Positions 26,026 through 36,333 of a DNA stretch of 64,000 nt are shown in pieces (positions within the stretch are counted from its first letter, which is position 1; each line of letters starts with the position of its first letter). The notes under the pieces were generated by a model. It made no database searches and was not told where the DNA came from. It saw only the letters and a list, made by a program, of their open reading frames with translations. The DNA is from Acidobacteriaceae bacterium (GTDB lineage: Bacteria; Acidobacteriota; Terriglobia; Terriglobales; Acidobacteriaceae). The translations under genes and the position numbers were made by a program. Location: assembly GCA_035944135.1 (NCBI GenBank), contig DASZBM010000002.1, positions 1,612,001 through 1,676,000 of the forward strand. Reading direction: 5' to 3'.

Positions 26026-27840
26026 GTGAACCTGAGTCAGCTAAATCGGATACTTCTGCAGACTCTGCTGCTTCCTGTAGTTGCACTGCTGCTTGTCTCC
26101 GGGGCGCTCATCTGGCAGGTTGGCAATGCATTGAGGACAGTCACCGATCTCCGGGACTCTGACCGCAACATCGCTACCGCAACGTCTATCCTCGCGAAGA
26201 CTGTTGACGAGGAAACCGGGCTGCGCGGCTTCCAGAACACCTCGAACGAAGCTTTTCTGGAGCCTTTTCAGAAGACACAGGCTCCCCTCGCATCCGATGT
26301 GACCTCCCTCCGGAAGGACCTCGTACGGCACGGCAAAGATACGAGTCTGCTGAACCAGTTTGTCACGACGCACCGCGCCTGGGTGGACAGCTTCGCTACT
26401 CCGATGATCGGCTTGATCCGGTCCGGCGGAGACACACGCGACGTTGCTCTCAACCTCAGCGGCAAGAACCAGATGGACCAAATGCGCGCTCTGCTGAACG
26501 AATTAATCGATGAGCAGAAAATGCAGCGTCAGAATGAGGTCGAACACTGGCAGAATCAGGTTCGGCACACGCTCGAAGCGATCGTTGGTTGCGCCGCGCT
26601 CATTGGTCTTTTGATCGGACTGTTCGCTCGCAGCCGACTCCACATGGTGACGCAAGCATTCCAGGGCGCCATCGCCGCTCTTCGCAAGAACGCGCAAGCA
26701 ACATATGACTCCGAGCAGCGCCTGCGGACCACGCTCACCTCCATAGGTGATGGCGTCATCGTCTGCGATCAGCATGGCCGCATCGAACTGCTGAATGCGG
26801 TCGCTGAGCAGCTAACAGGCTGGACCCAGGCTGAAGCGGCGCAACAGCCTATCAGCGACGTCTTCCTCATACTGGATGAGGCTACACGTGAGCTTATGGA
26901 GAACCCTGTCGATGCCGTGCTTCGCACGCGTCGCGCTGTTTCACTCGCCAACCATGCCGTTCTCCTTCGTCGAGGCGGCGGAGAGATTCAGATAGACGAC
27001 AGCGGCTCACCAATTCTCGATCGCTCTGGCGAACTCGCCGGTGTCGTTATGGTCTTTCGGGACGTCAGCCAGCAGCGGCGGACACAAGCCGCACTTCTTG
27101 CGAGCGAAAAACTTGCCGTCACCGGAAGGCTCGCCGCCACGCTGGCGCACGAGATCCATAATCCACTCGACTCGGTTGTCAATCTGCTCTATCTGATGAA
27201 GAACGGGTCGACGCCCGAGGAGAATATTGAGTTCCTCGACCTGGCGCGTTCGGAACTCGATCGCGTTACGCAAATCAGCCGCGCTATGCTCGGCATGTAC
27301 CGCGAATCCAAGACGCCCATTGAACTTAACCTGAAGGAACTTCTCGACAGCATTCTGCTCCTGCTTCAACGCCAAATCACACAAGCGGGCATCACTCTCA
27401 AGAAGGACCTCGCTGACAATGTCACGATCAGCGGCTACCCCGCGGAATTGCGACAGGTCTTCACGAACCTGCTCACGAATGCAATGGACGCCTCCACGCC
27501 AGGGTCGGTCATCGAAGTTTCACTCCGTTGCACGCCGGCGCCCGATGACCAGCGTTTGCGCTCCAGCCGCAGTGGCGTGACCGTTTCTGTAATCGACCAT
27601 GGCCCCGGTATTCCTTCCGACACGATCAAACATCTCTTCCAGCCCTTCTTCACGACCAAGGGTGAGAAAGGCACCGGACTAGGGCTGTGGGTCAGCCAGG
27701 GCATCGTGCAGCGGCACGGCGGTGACATCCGGCTCGAATCGCGCACCGACGAAACGAATCACGGCACAACCGTGTCTGTCTTCCTTCCTCCCACAGCACT
27801 TGAAATCGCCGCTCCGGAGAGCGCCGCGTCTCAGGCTTGA
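26026..27840 (+). CDS. Sensor histidine kinase (CHASE3-PAS-HisKA-HATPase)
   Basis: A 604-residue inner-membrane kinase. TM1 is about 12-32. A CHASE3 extracytoplasmic domain spans 40-180 (TVDEETGLRGFQNTSNEAFL), TM2 184-202, and PAS 230-350 (RTTLTSIGDGVIVCDQHGRI..TGWTQAEA). HisKA follows with H375 in LAHEIHNPLDS. HATPase_c has N in FTNLLTNAMDAS, G1 in DHGPGIPS, the F box FQPFFTTK and G2 GTGLGLWVSQGI. The signal is unknown; PAS may bind a small ligand or sense redox. The start is GTG at 26026. The stop overlaps the convergent threonine aldolase by 10 bases. The preceding single-domain receiver is the natural partner. Confidence 0.93.
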   Translation: MNLSQLNRILLQTLLLPVVALLLVSGALIWQVGNALRTVTDLRDSDRNIATATSILAKTVDEETGLRGFQNTSNEAFLEPFQKTQAPLASDVTSLRKDLVRHGKDTSLLNQFVTTHRAWVDSFATPMIGLIRSGGDTRDVALNLSGKNQMDQMRALLNELIDEQKMQRQNEVEHWQNQVRHTLEAIVGCAALIGLLIGLFARSRLHMVTQAFQGAIAALRKNAQATYDSEQRLRTTLTSIGDGVIVCDQHGRIELLNAVAEQLTGWTQAEAAQQPISDVFLILDEATRELMENPVDAVLRTRRAVSLANHAVLLRRGGGEIQIDDSGSPILDRSGELAGVVMVFRDVSQQRRTQAALLASEKLAVTGRLAATLAHEIHNPLDSVVNLLYLMKNGSTPEENIEFLDLARSELDRVTQISRAMLGMYRESKTPIELNLKELLDSILLLLQRQITQAGITLKKDLADNVTISGYPAELRQVFTNLLTNAMDASTPGSVIEVSLRCTPAPDDQRLRSSRSGVTVSVIDHGPGIPSDTIKHLFQPFFTTKGEKGTGLGLWVSQGIVQRHGGDIRLESRTDETNHGTTVSVFLPPTALEIAAPESAASQA

Positions 27841-28898
27841 ACTGCCGCACCACAGAGCAGCTGCGCAAGCACAGCCGCGGCACGCTCGCAATCGTCGCGA
27901 CTTACGTCGTAGTGTGTTACCAGCCGCACCGCATGCGGCCCAATTGCACTCGCCAGCACGCCGTGCTCTCGCAATTTGCGGACAAGTGCCGACGCATCAC
28001 CACTCTCGCCGCTGCCCTGCTTCAATGTAAAGATCACAATATTCGTCTGCACATCCGCGGGACCGATCTCCGCCCCGTCGCAGCGCGCGATCGCTTCTGC
28101 GAGCAGCCGCGCGTTTGCATGATCCTCTGCGAGCCGCTTCGGCATCTCTTCCAGGGCAATAAGTCCCGCGGCCGCCAGAACGCCCGCCTGACGCATCCCA
28201 CCACCCAACGCCTTACGAAACACCCGGGCCCGCTCGATCACCTCACGCGAGCCCACCAATATCGATCCGACCGGCGCACCCAAACCCTTGCTCAAGCAGA
28301 ACATCACCGTATCGAAACCTTGCGTGAGCGTCGCAACATCTACTCCCAAGGCAGCAGCTGCATTGAAGACGCGAGCTCCATCCAGATGCACCGGCAGTCT
28401 GGCGTCCCGTGCGCCCTCCCAAATCTCTTCCAGAACCTCCAGCGGAGTTACCGTCCCACCAGCCATATTGTGGGTGTTCTCCACAGCAATGAGTCCCGTT
28501 GGCGCGCGGTAATAGATCTTCGGGGCAATCGCCCGGCGGATCGATTCCCACGACAACACACCGCCATCACCCTCCACCGCACGTGGCACGCAACCCGAGA
28601 ACGCGGACACCATGGCCATTTCCCAGTCGAGGATGTGCGATCGCGCCTCGCAGATGACCTCCTGCCCGTGATCCGTATGAAGCCGGATCGCGATCTGATT
28701 CCCCATCGTCCCGGTTGGTACAAAGATCGCGGCCTCGCGCCCGAAGACCCCGGCCGCACGCTGCTCCAGACGATTCACAGTTGGATCTTCACCATATACA
28801 TCGTCCCCAACTTCAGCCGCAGCCATCGCCGCACGCATCGCTGCTGTTGGCTTGGTCACTGTATCGCTGCGTAGATCAATTACATTTCCGCTTCCCAA
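27831..28898 (-). CDS. ltaE: Low-specificity L-threonine aldolase
   Basis: About 355 residues of a fold-type I PLP enzyme that splits L-threonine or L-allo-threonine into glycine and acetaldehyde in the cytoplasm. The start [20 protein letters not shown] and [14 protein letters not shown] are diagnostic. [10 protein letters not shown], the [10 protein letters not shown] aspartate that holds the PLP ring, and [13 protein letters not shown] with the Schiff-base lysine complete the active site. The open frame begins at a TTG (28913) that overlaps the stop of hemW; a second TTG at 28898 has AGAGG about 8 bases upstream and is the better start. Tightly coupled to hemW on the same strand. Confidence 0.93.
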   Translation of the reverse strand: MGSGNVIDLRSDTVTKPTAAMRAAMAAAEVGDDVYGEDPTVNRLEQRAAGVFGREAAIFVPTGTMGNQIAIRLHTDHGQEVICEARSHILDWEMAMVSAFSGCVPRAVEGDGGVLSWESIRRAIAPKIYYRAPTGLIAVENTHNMAGGTVTPLEVLEEIWEGARDARLPVHLDGARVFNAAAALGVDVATLTQGFDTVMFCLSKGLGAPVGSILVGSREVIERARVFRKALGGGMRQAGVLAAAGLIALEEMPKRLAEDHANARLLAEAIARCDGAEIGPADVQTNIVIFTLKQGSGESGDASALVRKLREHGVLASAIGPHAVRLVTHYDVSRDDCERAAAVLAQLLCGAAVQA

Positions 28899-28909
28899 AC
28901 TTTCACCTC

Positions 28910-30106
28910 TCAAGCCACAACGGCTAACAGTTCACCAAAAATCTCGCTTGAAACCAGCCGGCCTCGCGTGGTGAGCGACCACCGCCCATCCGCGACACCC
29001 ACTAAACCGTCGCCCGCTAGTTCGCGGACGCGGTCCTCACATTCGCGAACCCAGTCTAGTGGGAACCGCTCGCGCAGATTGCCGACCGAAAGTCCCTCAT
29101 TCAACCGCAGAGCGAGGAAGATCGATTCCTCAAACTCATCACGCCCGGTTATCTCAATCAGATCAACAGCAAGTTCTGCGTCGTAATCATCGAGCTCGTC
29201 TGGATTCGCAAATCGAACTGCCCTTCCATCGTCGCGCAACAGCATGGAGTGTGCATCCAAACCAAACCCGAGATACGGCGCGCGCTCCCAGTACTTGCGA
29301 TTGTGACGGGACTGATGCTGCGCGCCATACGCAAAGTTGGAGATCTCGTATTGCGCGAACCCGTAGGCCGGCAGGAGTTCGCAGGCTTCCTCATACATCT
29401 CTGCTGCGAGCTCCTCGCTTGCCACTGCCGGTGCATGCAGTCGAGCACCGCCGCCCAGTACCTCGCGGCCGAGCCGCGACCCCTCGTCAATCTCCAGCAG
29501 ATACACACTCAGATGAGTGAGCTCCGAAGAGCACGCAGCCTCGAGCGATATCCGCCAGCTATCACGCGTTTGATGAGGCAGTCCGGCAATCAGGTCCGCT
29601 CCAATATCCCGCACCCCTGCTGCACGGAGCCGCGCAAACTCGCGCATGCACGATTCACCGGTGTGCGTCCGGCCCACGGCCGCACTCTCGCGATCCACAA
29701 AACTTTGCACTCCTAGACTCACGCGACTAACGCCCAATCGCAACGCCTCGTCCAGGACCTCATCCGCAATCTGCCCCGGAGCCGCCTCAAGCGTAATCTC
29801 CGCATCCGACTGCAGCGTAAACTGCCGCCGCAACGCCGCGAAGATGTCCCGCAGTTGCTTCGGATCGAGCAGGCTGGGTGTGCCCCCACCGAAGTACACC
29901 GTATCTACCAGGCTCGGGAGTTGCGCTCCAGCCCGCTCCGCCTTCGCCGCAGCGCCATCGATCTCCTCGCACAGCCTGCGCACATATTCAGCAATGCGCT
30001 CGGCCGACGAAACTCCTGATGCAAAGTTGCAGAAGCTGCACTTGGCCCGGCAGAACGGCACGCTTACGTACACGCCCAAGCGCTCCGTCTGTGCCAAATC
30101 ACTCAT
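28910..30106 (-). CDS. hemW: HemW-like radical SAM heme chaperone
   Basis: A 398-residue radical SAM protein, often mislabelled as oxygen-independent coproporphyrinogen oxidase. The cluster motif [13 protein letters not shown] gives C19, C23 and C26 (CX3CX2C) followed by phenylalanine rather than the fourth cysteine of Hem[18 protein letters not shown] and [10 protein letters not shown] are the usual SAM-binding strands. An HNRKYW motif is the HemW heme-binding hallmark (HNxxYW), absent from HemN. The C-terminal HemN_C-like domain is intact. It would bind heme and hand it to respiratory enzymes such as nitrate reductase or quinol oxidases. Divergent from the following ABC exporter gene with a 49-base spacer. 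Confidence 0.94.
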   Translation of the reverse strand: MSDLAQTERLGVYVSVPFCRAKCSFCNFASGVSSAERIAEYVRRLCEEIDGAAAKAERAGAQLPSLVDTVYFGGGTPSLLDPKQLRDIFAALRRQFTLQSDAEITLEAAPGQIADEVLDEALRLGVSRVSLGVQSFVDRESAAVGRTHTGESCMREFARLRAAGVRDIGADLIAGLPHQTRDSWRISLEAACSSELTHLSVYLLEIDEGSRLGREVLGGGARLHAPAVASEELAAEMYEEACELLPAYGFAQYEISNFAYGAQHQSRHNRKYWERAPYLGFGLDAHSMLLRDDGRAVRFANPDELDDYDAELAVDLIEITGRDEFEESIFLALRLNEGLSVGNLRERFPLDWVRECEDRVRELAGDGLVGVADGRWSLTTRGRLVSSEIFGELLAVVA

Positions 30107-30155
30107 AATTCCATTCTTTCATGCGACCAAATCCCGCCACTACAATCTATTCATC

Positions 30156-32186
30156 ATGGCCGCAGTTACGGATGACAAGCAGAGCAAGCCACAACCGGCC
30201 GATCCCGCGCCCGAACAGCGTTCCGGTCCTGACGAGGACGTCGTCGGCAGGGCTTATGACTCCCGCCTAATGCGGCGGTTGGCCCGCTATCTCACTCCAT
30301 ACAAGCTCGCCGCCGGCTTTTCCGCCTGCGCCACCATCATTAAATCGGCGTCTGACGTTGCTGGTCCCTACCTTGTGAAAGTGACCGTCGACGCTTATCT
30401 TGCCCCCAGCGGCCACCCCGGCTGGCTCGCCCGGCACCTCAGCCCACACCCTCTCACAGGCATCAACGAGCTTGCGCTGCTTTACCTGGGAGCTCTGCTC
30501 CTCAGCTTCGGCCTGGAGTTTGTCCAAACCTACCTGATGCAGTGGACAGGTCAGAAGATCATGTACGATCTGCGCTCGCAGATCTTCCGCCACATCCAGA
30601 GCATGCACGTCGGCTTCTTCGACCGCAATCCCGTTGGGCGCCTCGTCACCCGTGTCACATCGGATGTCGATGCCCTCAACGAGATGTTCACCTCCGGCGT
30701 TCTCGCCATCTTCGAGGACGTCTTTGCGCTCAGCTTCATCGTCTACATCATGCTCAGGATGAGCTGGCCGCTCGCGCTGCTGACACTCTCCGTGATTCCC
30801 GGGATTCTCTATGCGACGAAGCTGTTCCGCGAGCATGTCCGCGACAGCTATCGTCGCCAACGCGCCGCCACCGCTCGCATCAACTCCTTCACGCAGGAGT
30901 ACGTGTCTGGCATGAGCGTCGTGCAGCTTTTCAACCGCGAGCGCCGCGCCTTCCGCGATTTCTCCGCAGTCAATGCTGAAAACAAGCACGCATGGACCGA
31001 CGCGATCTTCGCCTACGCACTTTACTATCCTGTCGTCGAATTCCTCAGCTCGACAGCGATTGCACTAGTCATTCGGTTCGGCGGCCGTGCAGTGCTGCGA
31101 AACACTGCCTTGGGTTCATTGGGCAGCGCGTCTATACATTCCTCCGTCTTCCACACTGTTACGCTCGGCATTCTGATCGCGTTCATCCAGTACGCACAAC
31201 GCTTTTTCCGGCCGATCCAGGACCTCAGCGACAAGTACAACATCCTGCAAGCGGCAATGGCCGCAGCCGAGCGCATCTTCAAGCTGCTCGACACCGCACC
31301 TGACATCTCCTCACCCGCACATTCGCGCACTGGTGATCACTCAGGGCGCATCGAGTTCCGCAACGTCTGGTTCACCTACCAGAAGCTCACTGCGCAAGAC
31401 GTTACCATCCTCGCGTCCTCATCTAACCCCGAGCGTGATCTCCCGCATGTGGAATGGATTCTTCGCGACGTCAGCTTCACTGTCCATCATGACGAGACTG
31501 CAGCCATCGTGGGACATACCGGGGCCGGCAAGACCACGCTCACGGCATTGATGATGCGGTTCTACGATGTGCAACGCGGCCAGGTTCTCGTCGACGGCAT
31601 CGACGTCCGCGAGCAGGATCTCCTCACTTTGCGCCGTCGCTTCGGTGTGGTTCTTCAGGACCCTTTCCTCTTCTCGGGCGACATCCAGTACAACATCCGC
31701 CTCGGCTCCTCCTGGATCACTGAAGACGAGGTCGCCAACGCAGCCGACCAGGTCAATGTGGGCGACTTCATCCGCACACTTCCAGCCGCGTTCCACGAGC
31801 CTGTGCTCGAGCGCGGCTCGACTCTCTCAACCGGCCAGAAGCAACTTGTAAGTTTCGCCCGGGCGCTTGCACACAAGCCGGGCATCCTCATCCTCGATGA
31901 GGCCACCAGTTCGGTCGATACCGAAACAGAGCTCCGCGTGCGTTCTGCTCTCGAACGCATGATCACAGGCCGCACCAGCGTTCTCATAGCGCATCGCCTC
32001 TCGACGATTCAACGCGCCGACACCATCCTCGTCATGCATAAGGGCAAACTCCGCGAACAGGGAACGCACCAGCAATTGCTCGCAAACCGGGGTCTCTACT
32101 ACAAGCTCTATGAGTTGCAGTACAAGGATCAGGAATCTGGGACGGCCGCACTCGGCACTCCGTTCCCCGAGACCTTTACCGCCTGA
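30156..32186 (+). CDS. ABC exporter, fused permease-ATPase (MdlB/multidrug type)
   Basis: A 676-residue exporter: a cytoplasmic lead with acidic residues, six helices in the permease domain (about residues 55-350) and a C-terminal ATPase. The ATPase has Walker A GHTGAGKTT, signature LSTGQKQLVSFARAL (LSTGQ instead of LSGGQ), Walker B ILILDEATSSVDTE and H-loop IAHRLSTIQRAD. An unusual insertion of about 20 residues lies before the ATPase beta strands (KLTAQDVTILASSSNPERD). Substrate unknown. The frame is open from 29646 but that stretch is the antisense of hemW; the ATG at 30156 is the first sensible start. A single subunit would homodimerise. Confidence 0.9.
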   Translation: MAAVTDDKQSKPQPADPAPEQRSGPDEDVVGRAYDSRLMRRLARYLTPYKLAAGFSACATIIKSASDVAGPYLVKVTVDAYLAPSGHPGWLARHLSPHPLTGINELALLYLGALLLSFGLEFVQTYLMQWTGQKIMYDLRSQIFRHIQSMHVGFFDRNPVGRLVTRVTSDVDALNEMFTSGVLAIFEDVFALSFIVYIMLRMSWPLALLTLSVIPGILYATKLFREHVRDSYRRQRAATARINSFTQEYVSGMSVVQLFNRERRAFRDFSAVNAENKHAWTDAIFAYALYYPVVEFLSSTAIALVIRFGGRAVLRNTALGSLGSASIHSSVFHTVTLGILIAFIQYAQRFFRPIQDLSDKYNILQAAMAAAERIFKLLDTAPDISSPAHSRTGDHSGRIEFRNVWFTYQKLTAQDVTILASSSNPERDLPHVEWILRDVSFTVHHDETAAIVGHTGAGKTTLTALMMRFYDVQRGQVLVDGIDVREQDLLTLRRRFGVVLQDPFLFSGDIQYNIRLGSSWITEDEVANAADQVNVGDFIRTLPAAFHEPVLERGSTLSTGQKQLVSFARALAHKPGILILDEATSSVDTETELRVRSALERMITGRTSVLIAHRLSTIQRADTILVMHKGKLREQGTHQQLLANRGLYYKLYELQYKDQESGTAALGTPFPETFTA

Positions 32187-32308
32187 AAACAGCTCGTTCC
32201 GTGCACTTCCGGTTCCTTCCCGTGTAGCCAAAACGTTGCTGTGAAGCCGCCCTATGGCTCCCGGCTCGCATCACATTTGCCAGTCCCTTATCGCCGGGAG
32301 CAGCCCGC

Positions 32309-33268
32309 ATGCACGTTCGTTCTGTCGTCCTCTTTACCGCGCTCACGATTACTGCCTCCGCCCAAACGCACACCGCTCACCGCACCGCGCCGGCCGACGA
32401 GACCGCCATCCATAACGTCTTCTGGCAGCCCAACAATCTGCACCAGGGCTCACCCATGTTCCTTACGGTTGAGCTCGAGCGCCCGGCGAGGCGTGTCACC
32501 GGCAACTTCGTGAACAAGACGATCACCTTCTTTTCCGACTCGCCGGGGAAGAAAACCTGGCACGCGCTTGCCGGAGTCGATCTCGATGCGCAGCCGGGCG
32601 ACTACGGCCTGGACGTCACCGCAACTCTCGTCGGCGGCCGCGTCGCGCATTGGAGCCAGAAGGTCACGGTTGCCGCCGGCGACTTCAAGACCGGGGACAT
32701 CAACGTCCCAGAAAACTACGTCAATCCGACCGACGTTGAGCAGAAGCAGATCGCGCAAGACGAATTGCTCAAGAAACGAGCCTACGCGCACTCCGCTCTG
32801 CATCCGCTCTGGTCTGGCGATTTCATCAAGCCGGTGAACGCCGCTTCCACACCCACGTTCGGTGAATCCCGCATCCTCAACGAAGAGAAGACCAGCCTGC
32901 ATACCGGCACCGATTTTCCCGTCGCTGAAGCCACGCCCGTCATCGTCTCCAACTCGGGCACAGTCGTTCTCGTGCGCGATCTCTTCTACGAAGGCAACAC
33001 GGTGATCGTCGATCACGGCGTTGGCCTCTTTACGGTCTACCTGCACATGTCGCGCATCGACGTCCATGAAGGCGACAAGCTGGATAAAGGCGCGAAGCTC
33101 GGCCTTTCCGGAGCGTCCGGCCGCGTCACTGGACCACATCTTCACCTTGGTGTTCGCTGGAGCGGCGTGTGGCTCGACCCCGTTCAACTCCTCGCCATCA
33201 CATTGCCGAAGACCAGCTTCGCCGCTTCCGAGCGCCATACGGCCGAACGGCTCGCGCACCGGCGATAA
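32309..33268 (+). CDS. M23 family metallopeptidase (LytM-like)
   Basis: A 319-residue exported protein with signal peptide (1-19), an Ig-like beta domain (about 35-125), and a C-terminal LytM/M23 domain (about 170-300). Zinc ligands are H198 and D202 in LHTGTDFP and H279 in GPHLHLGV; H246 in YLHMS and H277 are the catalytic-site histidines. All are present, so an active peptidoglycan endopeptidase in the periplasm is likely, cutting stem-peptide cross-links; an activator role as in EnvC is less likely with an intact site. GGGAG precedes the ATG by 8 bases. Convergent with the sulfatase-like gene. Confidence 0.93.
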   Translation: MHVRSVVLFTALTITASAQTHTAHRTAPADETAIHNVFWQPNNLHQGSPMFLTVELERPARRVTGNFVNKTITFFSDSPGKKTWHALAGVDLDAQPGDYGLDVTATLVGGRVAHWSQKVTVAAGDFKTGDINVPENYVNPTDVEQKQIAQDELLKKRAYAHSALHPLWSGDFIKPVNAASTPTFGESRILNEEKTSLHTGTDFPVAEATPVIVSNSGTVVLVRDLFYEGNTVIVDHGVGLFTVYLHMSRIDVHEGDKLDKGAKLGLSGASGRVTGPHLHLGVRWSGVWLDPVQLLAITLPKTSFAASERHTAERLAHRR

Positions 33269-33314
33269 ACGTAACTCGTCACCAATAATCCTGTGGAGGC
33301 CGCGGCTCCGCGCC

Positions 33315-34937
33315 TCACCTGCTTGAGGTTTCACTCCATGGGGCTTGCCGCACGACCGCCCGTCCCGCCGCGGGCGTTGCCTGCCGCTGTTTCACAGGCG
33401 ACACTGCCTTGCCCTGCACCACATCTTCAAGCGCGTCGTGCACGAACAGCAGCGACAACGCACGCCCGTCAGTGAGCGCCTGCATCTGTCCCGCGTTGTG
33501 AATCAACAGTGCAGGACGCGAATCAAACTCGCCGCGCGAAGCCTGATCGTCCTCTTCCGTCCAGGCCGGCAACCAATCCCAGAGCATGATGCGCCAGGCA
33601 TGATCGCCCTGCACAATCACCGTCGTATCCTTCCATCTTGGCGACTGCTGCAAAACTGCCATCATCGCCCCGAGCGTCCGGTCCGCCAACGCCAGGTTGT
33701 CCAGATACGAACTCCCGCATCCGTGGGCGTATTCGTCGTTTACGCGGCTCCAGATATTCGGGCTGTGCGGAATCGGCAGGTGTAAAAAGATGAAGTCCGC
33801 CTGATCCTGCTTCAACAGTTCCATCGCATGCTGCTGCAGACTCAAATCCGTCTGCAATCTTTGCCGCACATCGAAGTCGCAGCTCCTGCGGTCTGCAAGG
33901 ACTGGCGAAAAAAGCTGGATCACTAACCCTTGAAACGGCCGGGCTGTATTCCGCCACAGGCTGTACCGCTGCGCCATATCGCCGTCGGTCCGATCCAGGT
34001 TAGTCCAGTAGCAGCTATCCAGCGCGCTCCGGTAAATCGTGCAGTACGGGTTGTACCAGCCAACGGCTGCAGTCCTCCATCCCGCGCGCTCCGCATCATG
34101 AAAAATTGTTCCGCTGCCATCCAGCGGATGCCACCCATGTACACCGTCATAGTGCACCCTAAAGCTGTTGTTGAATTCATAGCGAAAATCGTCGACTGCC
34201 GCGCCGCTCAGTAACGAAGGCACAATCTTTACCGTCTTTAGCCCCACCGGCTGCATGTTCGTGTAGAGCGTGCTCTGCGCGCGCAACGCGTCAAAGTTCG
34301 GCAGAGCCAGGTCGTGCGCTCTGTGTTCGAATAGCTGATCGTACGAGAGTTCATCAAACAGCACCCACACCACACGCGGATGTACACGCGGTGATTGCGG
34401 ACTCTTGCTCCACGCCGCCTTAATCTGCTGCGGACCTGGTCTCCATGCCATCACCCAAAGCAACTGCACGATGCTGCATATTCCGAAGATCGCAAAGAAA
34501 ACACCCACCGCATCACCTATGCGAATCACGCGACGGTATCCCAACGGAAACCGCAGCAACAACAGCAGCAGCAACGCAGCCCACACCACGCCAACGATGA
34601 GAATCACACCGTCCGTCAATGTCAGCGGACTCACCGTGCGCGTCCGCTCCAGCAGATATGGCGGCGCCAGGATCATCACCATCAGGCGCACCCAGGAGTA
34701 GTAAGTTGTGCGAGCCGCGAACGCGAGCACGACAAACAAGACCAGGCCGAGCAGCAGAATGTCCGCAACCTGCGCGAGACAGATTCCGGTCAGAGGATAC
34801 GGAACGTGCATACGCACATCCGATCCACCGCCCAGCAGATCGCCATAGTTCACAACGAGAATCAGCGAAGCCAGCCCGATGCACTGGCAAAGCCGCTTCA
34901 ACACATGGCGCCATCGCAGCTGTGCACGTTCAGTCAC
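33315..34937 (-). CDS. Membrane-anchored sulfatase/phosphoethanolamine-transferase-fold enzyme
   Basis: About 540 residues: five or so transmembrane helices in the first 190 residues, then an alkaline-phosphatase-fold domain. Metal and nucleophile region: VWVLFDELSYD near its start; later HLPIPHSPNIW, and VIVQGDHAWR with the D-H pair. The arrangement resembles LtaS/EptA-type enzymes that move phosphoglycerol or phosphoethanolamine on the outer face of the inner membrane, or sulfatases; the substrate is unknown. The GTG start overlaps the stop of the methyltransferase gene as GTGA, with GAGG upstream, so the pair is translationally coupled. A 31-codon upstream extension in the open frame is rejected. 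Confidence 0.85.
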   Translation of the reverse strand: MTERAQLRWRHVLKRLCQCIGLASLILVVNYGDLLGGGSDVRMHVPYPLTGICLAQVADILLLGLVLFVVLAFAARTTYYSWVRLMVMILAPPYLLERTRTVSPLTLTDGVILIVGVVWAALLLLLLLRFPLGYRRVIRIGDAVGVFFAIFGICSIVQLLWVMAWRPGPQQIKAAWSKSPQSPRVHPRVVWVLFDELSYDQLFEHRAHDLALPNFDALRAQSTLYTNMQPVGLKTVKIVPSLLSGAAVDDFRYEFNNSFRVHYDGVHGWHPLDGSGTIFHDAERAGWRTAAVGWYNPYCTIYRSALDSCYWTNLDRTDGDMAQRYSLWRNTARPFQGLVIQLFSPVLADRRSCDFDVRQRLQTDLSLQQHAMELLKQDQADFIFLHLPIPHSPNIWSRVNDEYAHGCGSSYLDNLALADRTLGAMMAVLQQSPRWKDTTVIVQGDHAWRIMLWDWLPAWTEEDDQASRGEFDSRPALLIHNAGQMQALTDGRALSLLFVHDALEDVVQGKAVSPVKQRQATPAAGRAVVRQAPWSETSSR

Positions 34938-36328
34938 CCACGCGCCTCGCCTGAAATTCGTTCCAGAAGGTACAACACCCGCCCGTTCCCCAGCGTCTCC
35001 GTCCGCGCGACCGTGAAAAGCCCTTCGCAAGCTGCGAGCAGATCGCGCTCACTCAACGCGCCATACAGTGAATCTCGTCCACGCATCAGGCTCACAAACA
35101 TCGGATCCGTCACGGGCACCCACTCCATAACAACAAATCTTCTCGTCAATCTGCTGCACAGCTCCACAATCGCACGCAACGGAATCTGCTCCAGCAGCAG
35201 TAGATGATGGATCACGGCCAGCAGCATCACAAGATCAAACTGCCCCTCGAGCCGTTGCAACAGCGCACTCGATTCGCGGTTTTCCCAGCCCACCGCTGGC
35301 GTAGGCCGCGCAAGATCGGCATGAATCGTCTGAATCTTCAGATTCTTCGCGACGCTCATCTGCGCGATCCGCTCCGCTGCGTCGGCATCGCGTTCAACAG
35401 CCACCACCTCCGCACCGGCCTTCGCGGCCATCGCGCTGAACTCACCCGTATTCGCCCCGACATCCAGCACCGTCGCCGGCCGCAGCTCTTCCAGCACATC
35501 ACGAATCCACGTACGCTTCTGCTCGCTCTCAGCCGCGCTGTAGTGCGAGTTCGTGCTCGTGTACTCTGCCCATTCAGAGTTCGCACTCTTCGGCATGACG
35601 GCTCGAGTACGTTTGCGCAACCCCGCAACAGTTCGCTTCAACGTATGCAGTGTCAACTCCGGATCACGCGCCGGCTGCTTCCTTGTCACACTCGCCTGTT
35701 GATCCTTGCGCCGATCAAGCAGCGCAGGAATTGTGACAGGCCATAACGCCGCTGGCGACAGCCGCTTTCCCCAACTCAGCGCCGCGTACAGCTCAGCCGG
35801 CTCATATCCATCGCGCTTGAACGATGTCAGTTCCAGCGGCCAGTGGAGCAGCTTCTTCATTAGCAGCGGCAGCAGAAACGTCCGCACATACTGGCCGTAA
35901 GCCAGCCACAACGAGCTCCCCACATCGCGCCGCTCGAACGACAGCACATCCACCAGCACTGGCCGCGGTCCTTCGAACAAGACATTCAGCGGTGTCGCGT
36001 CCTTCAGAATCCATCCCTCATCCAGAGCCTCGTCGCACAGCCGCAACGTCAGCTCCGCCGCAGCAAGCCACTGCAAGGCGGTCCACTCCCACGGATACAC
36101 AGGAATTCGCACGCGCGGATGAATCAGGCGCAACCCACTCGCGCCGTCATCCACCTCGCTCGGAATCATGTCGCCGCGCTCGACTGCACGACGATAAAAA
36201 CCGGAGTTCAGAAACTCGAACACCGGCTCCCGGAACTCGGGCCGTATCGACCGCACAGCCCGGTCCTGTTCGACAACCAGAGAACCTGCGGGATCGCGAA
36301 ATGTGGGATCAGCGGCAGCGAAGCTCAT
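34934..36328 (-). CDS. Class I SAM methyltransferase with NoeA-like N-terminal domain
   Basis: A 464-residue two-part protein. Residues about 1-215 form a kinase-like region with LKDATPLNVLFEGPRPVLVD and LSFERRDVG, a pattern of the nodulation NoeA-related methyltransferases. Residues 265-460 are a Rossmann methyltransferase with motif I VLDVGANTGEFSAMAAKAG, acidic E in VAVERD, and DLVMLLAVIHHLLL as motif IV/V. It probably methylates an envelope glycan or lipid intermediate (inference). It sits between a mini membrane protein (5-base gap) and a sulfatase-fold enzyme (4-base overlap), forming one transcript. Confidence 0.85.
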   Translation of the reverse strand: MSFAAADPTFRDPAGSLVVEQDRAVRSIRPEFREPVFEFLNSGFYRRAVERGDMIPSEVDDGASGLRLIHPRVRIPVYPWEWTALQWLAAAELTLRLCDEALDEGWILKDATPLNVLFEGPRPVLVDVLSFERRDVGSSLWLAYGQYVRTFLLPLLMKKLLHWPLELTSFKRDGYEPAELYAALSWGKRLSPAALWPVTIPALLDRRKDQQASVTRKQPARDPELTLHTLKRTVAGLRKRTRAVMPKSANSEWAEYTSTNSHYSAAESEQKRTWIRDVLEELRPATVLDVGANTGEFSAMAAKAGAEVVAVERDADAAERIAQMSVAKNLKIQTIHADLARPTPAVGWENRESSALLQRLEGQFDLVMLLAVIHHLLLLEQIPLRAIVELCSRLTRRFVVMEWVPVTDPMFVSLMRGRDSLYGALSERDLLAACEGLFTVARTETLGNGRVLYLLERISGEARG

Positions 36329-36333
36329 GCCAC

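Noticed and set aside
29646-30155. N-terminal extension of the second ABC exporter
   Set aside because: Antisense of hemW; first plausible start is ATG 30156.
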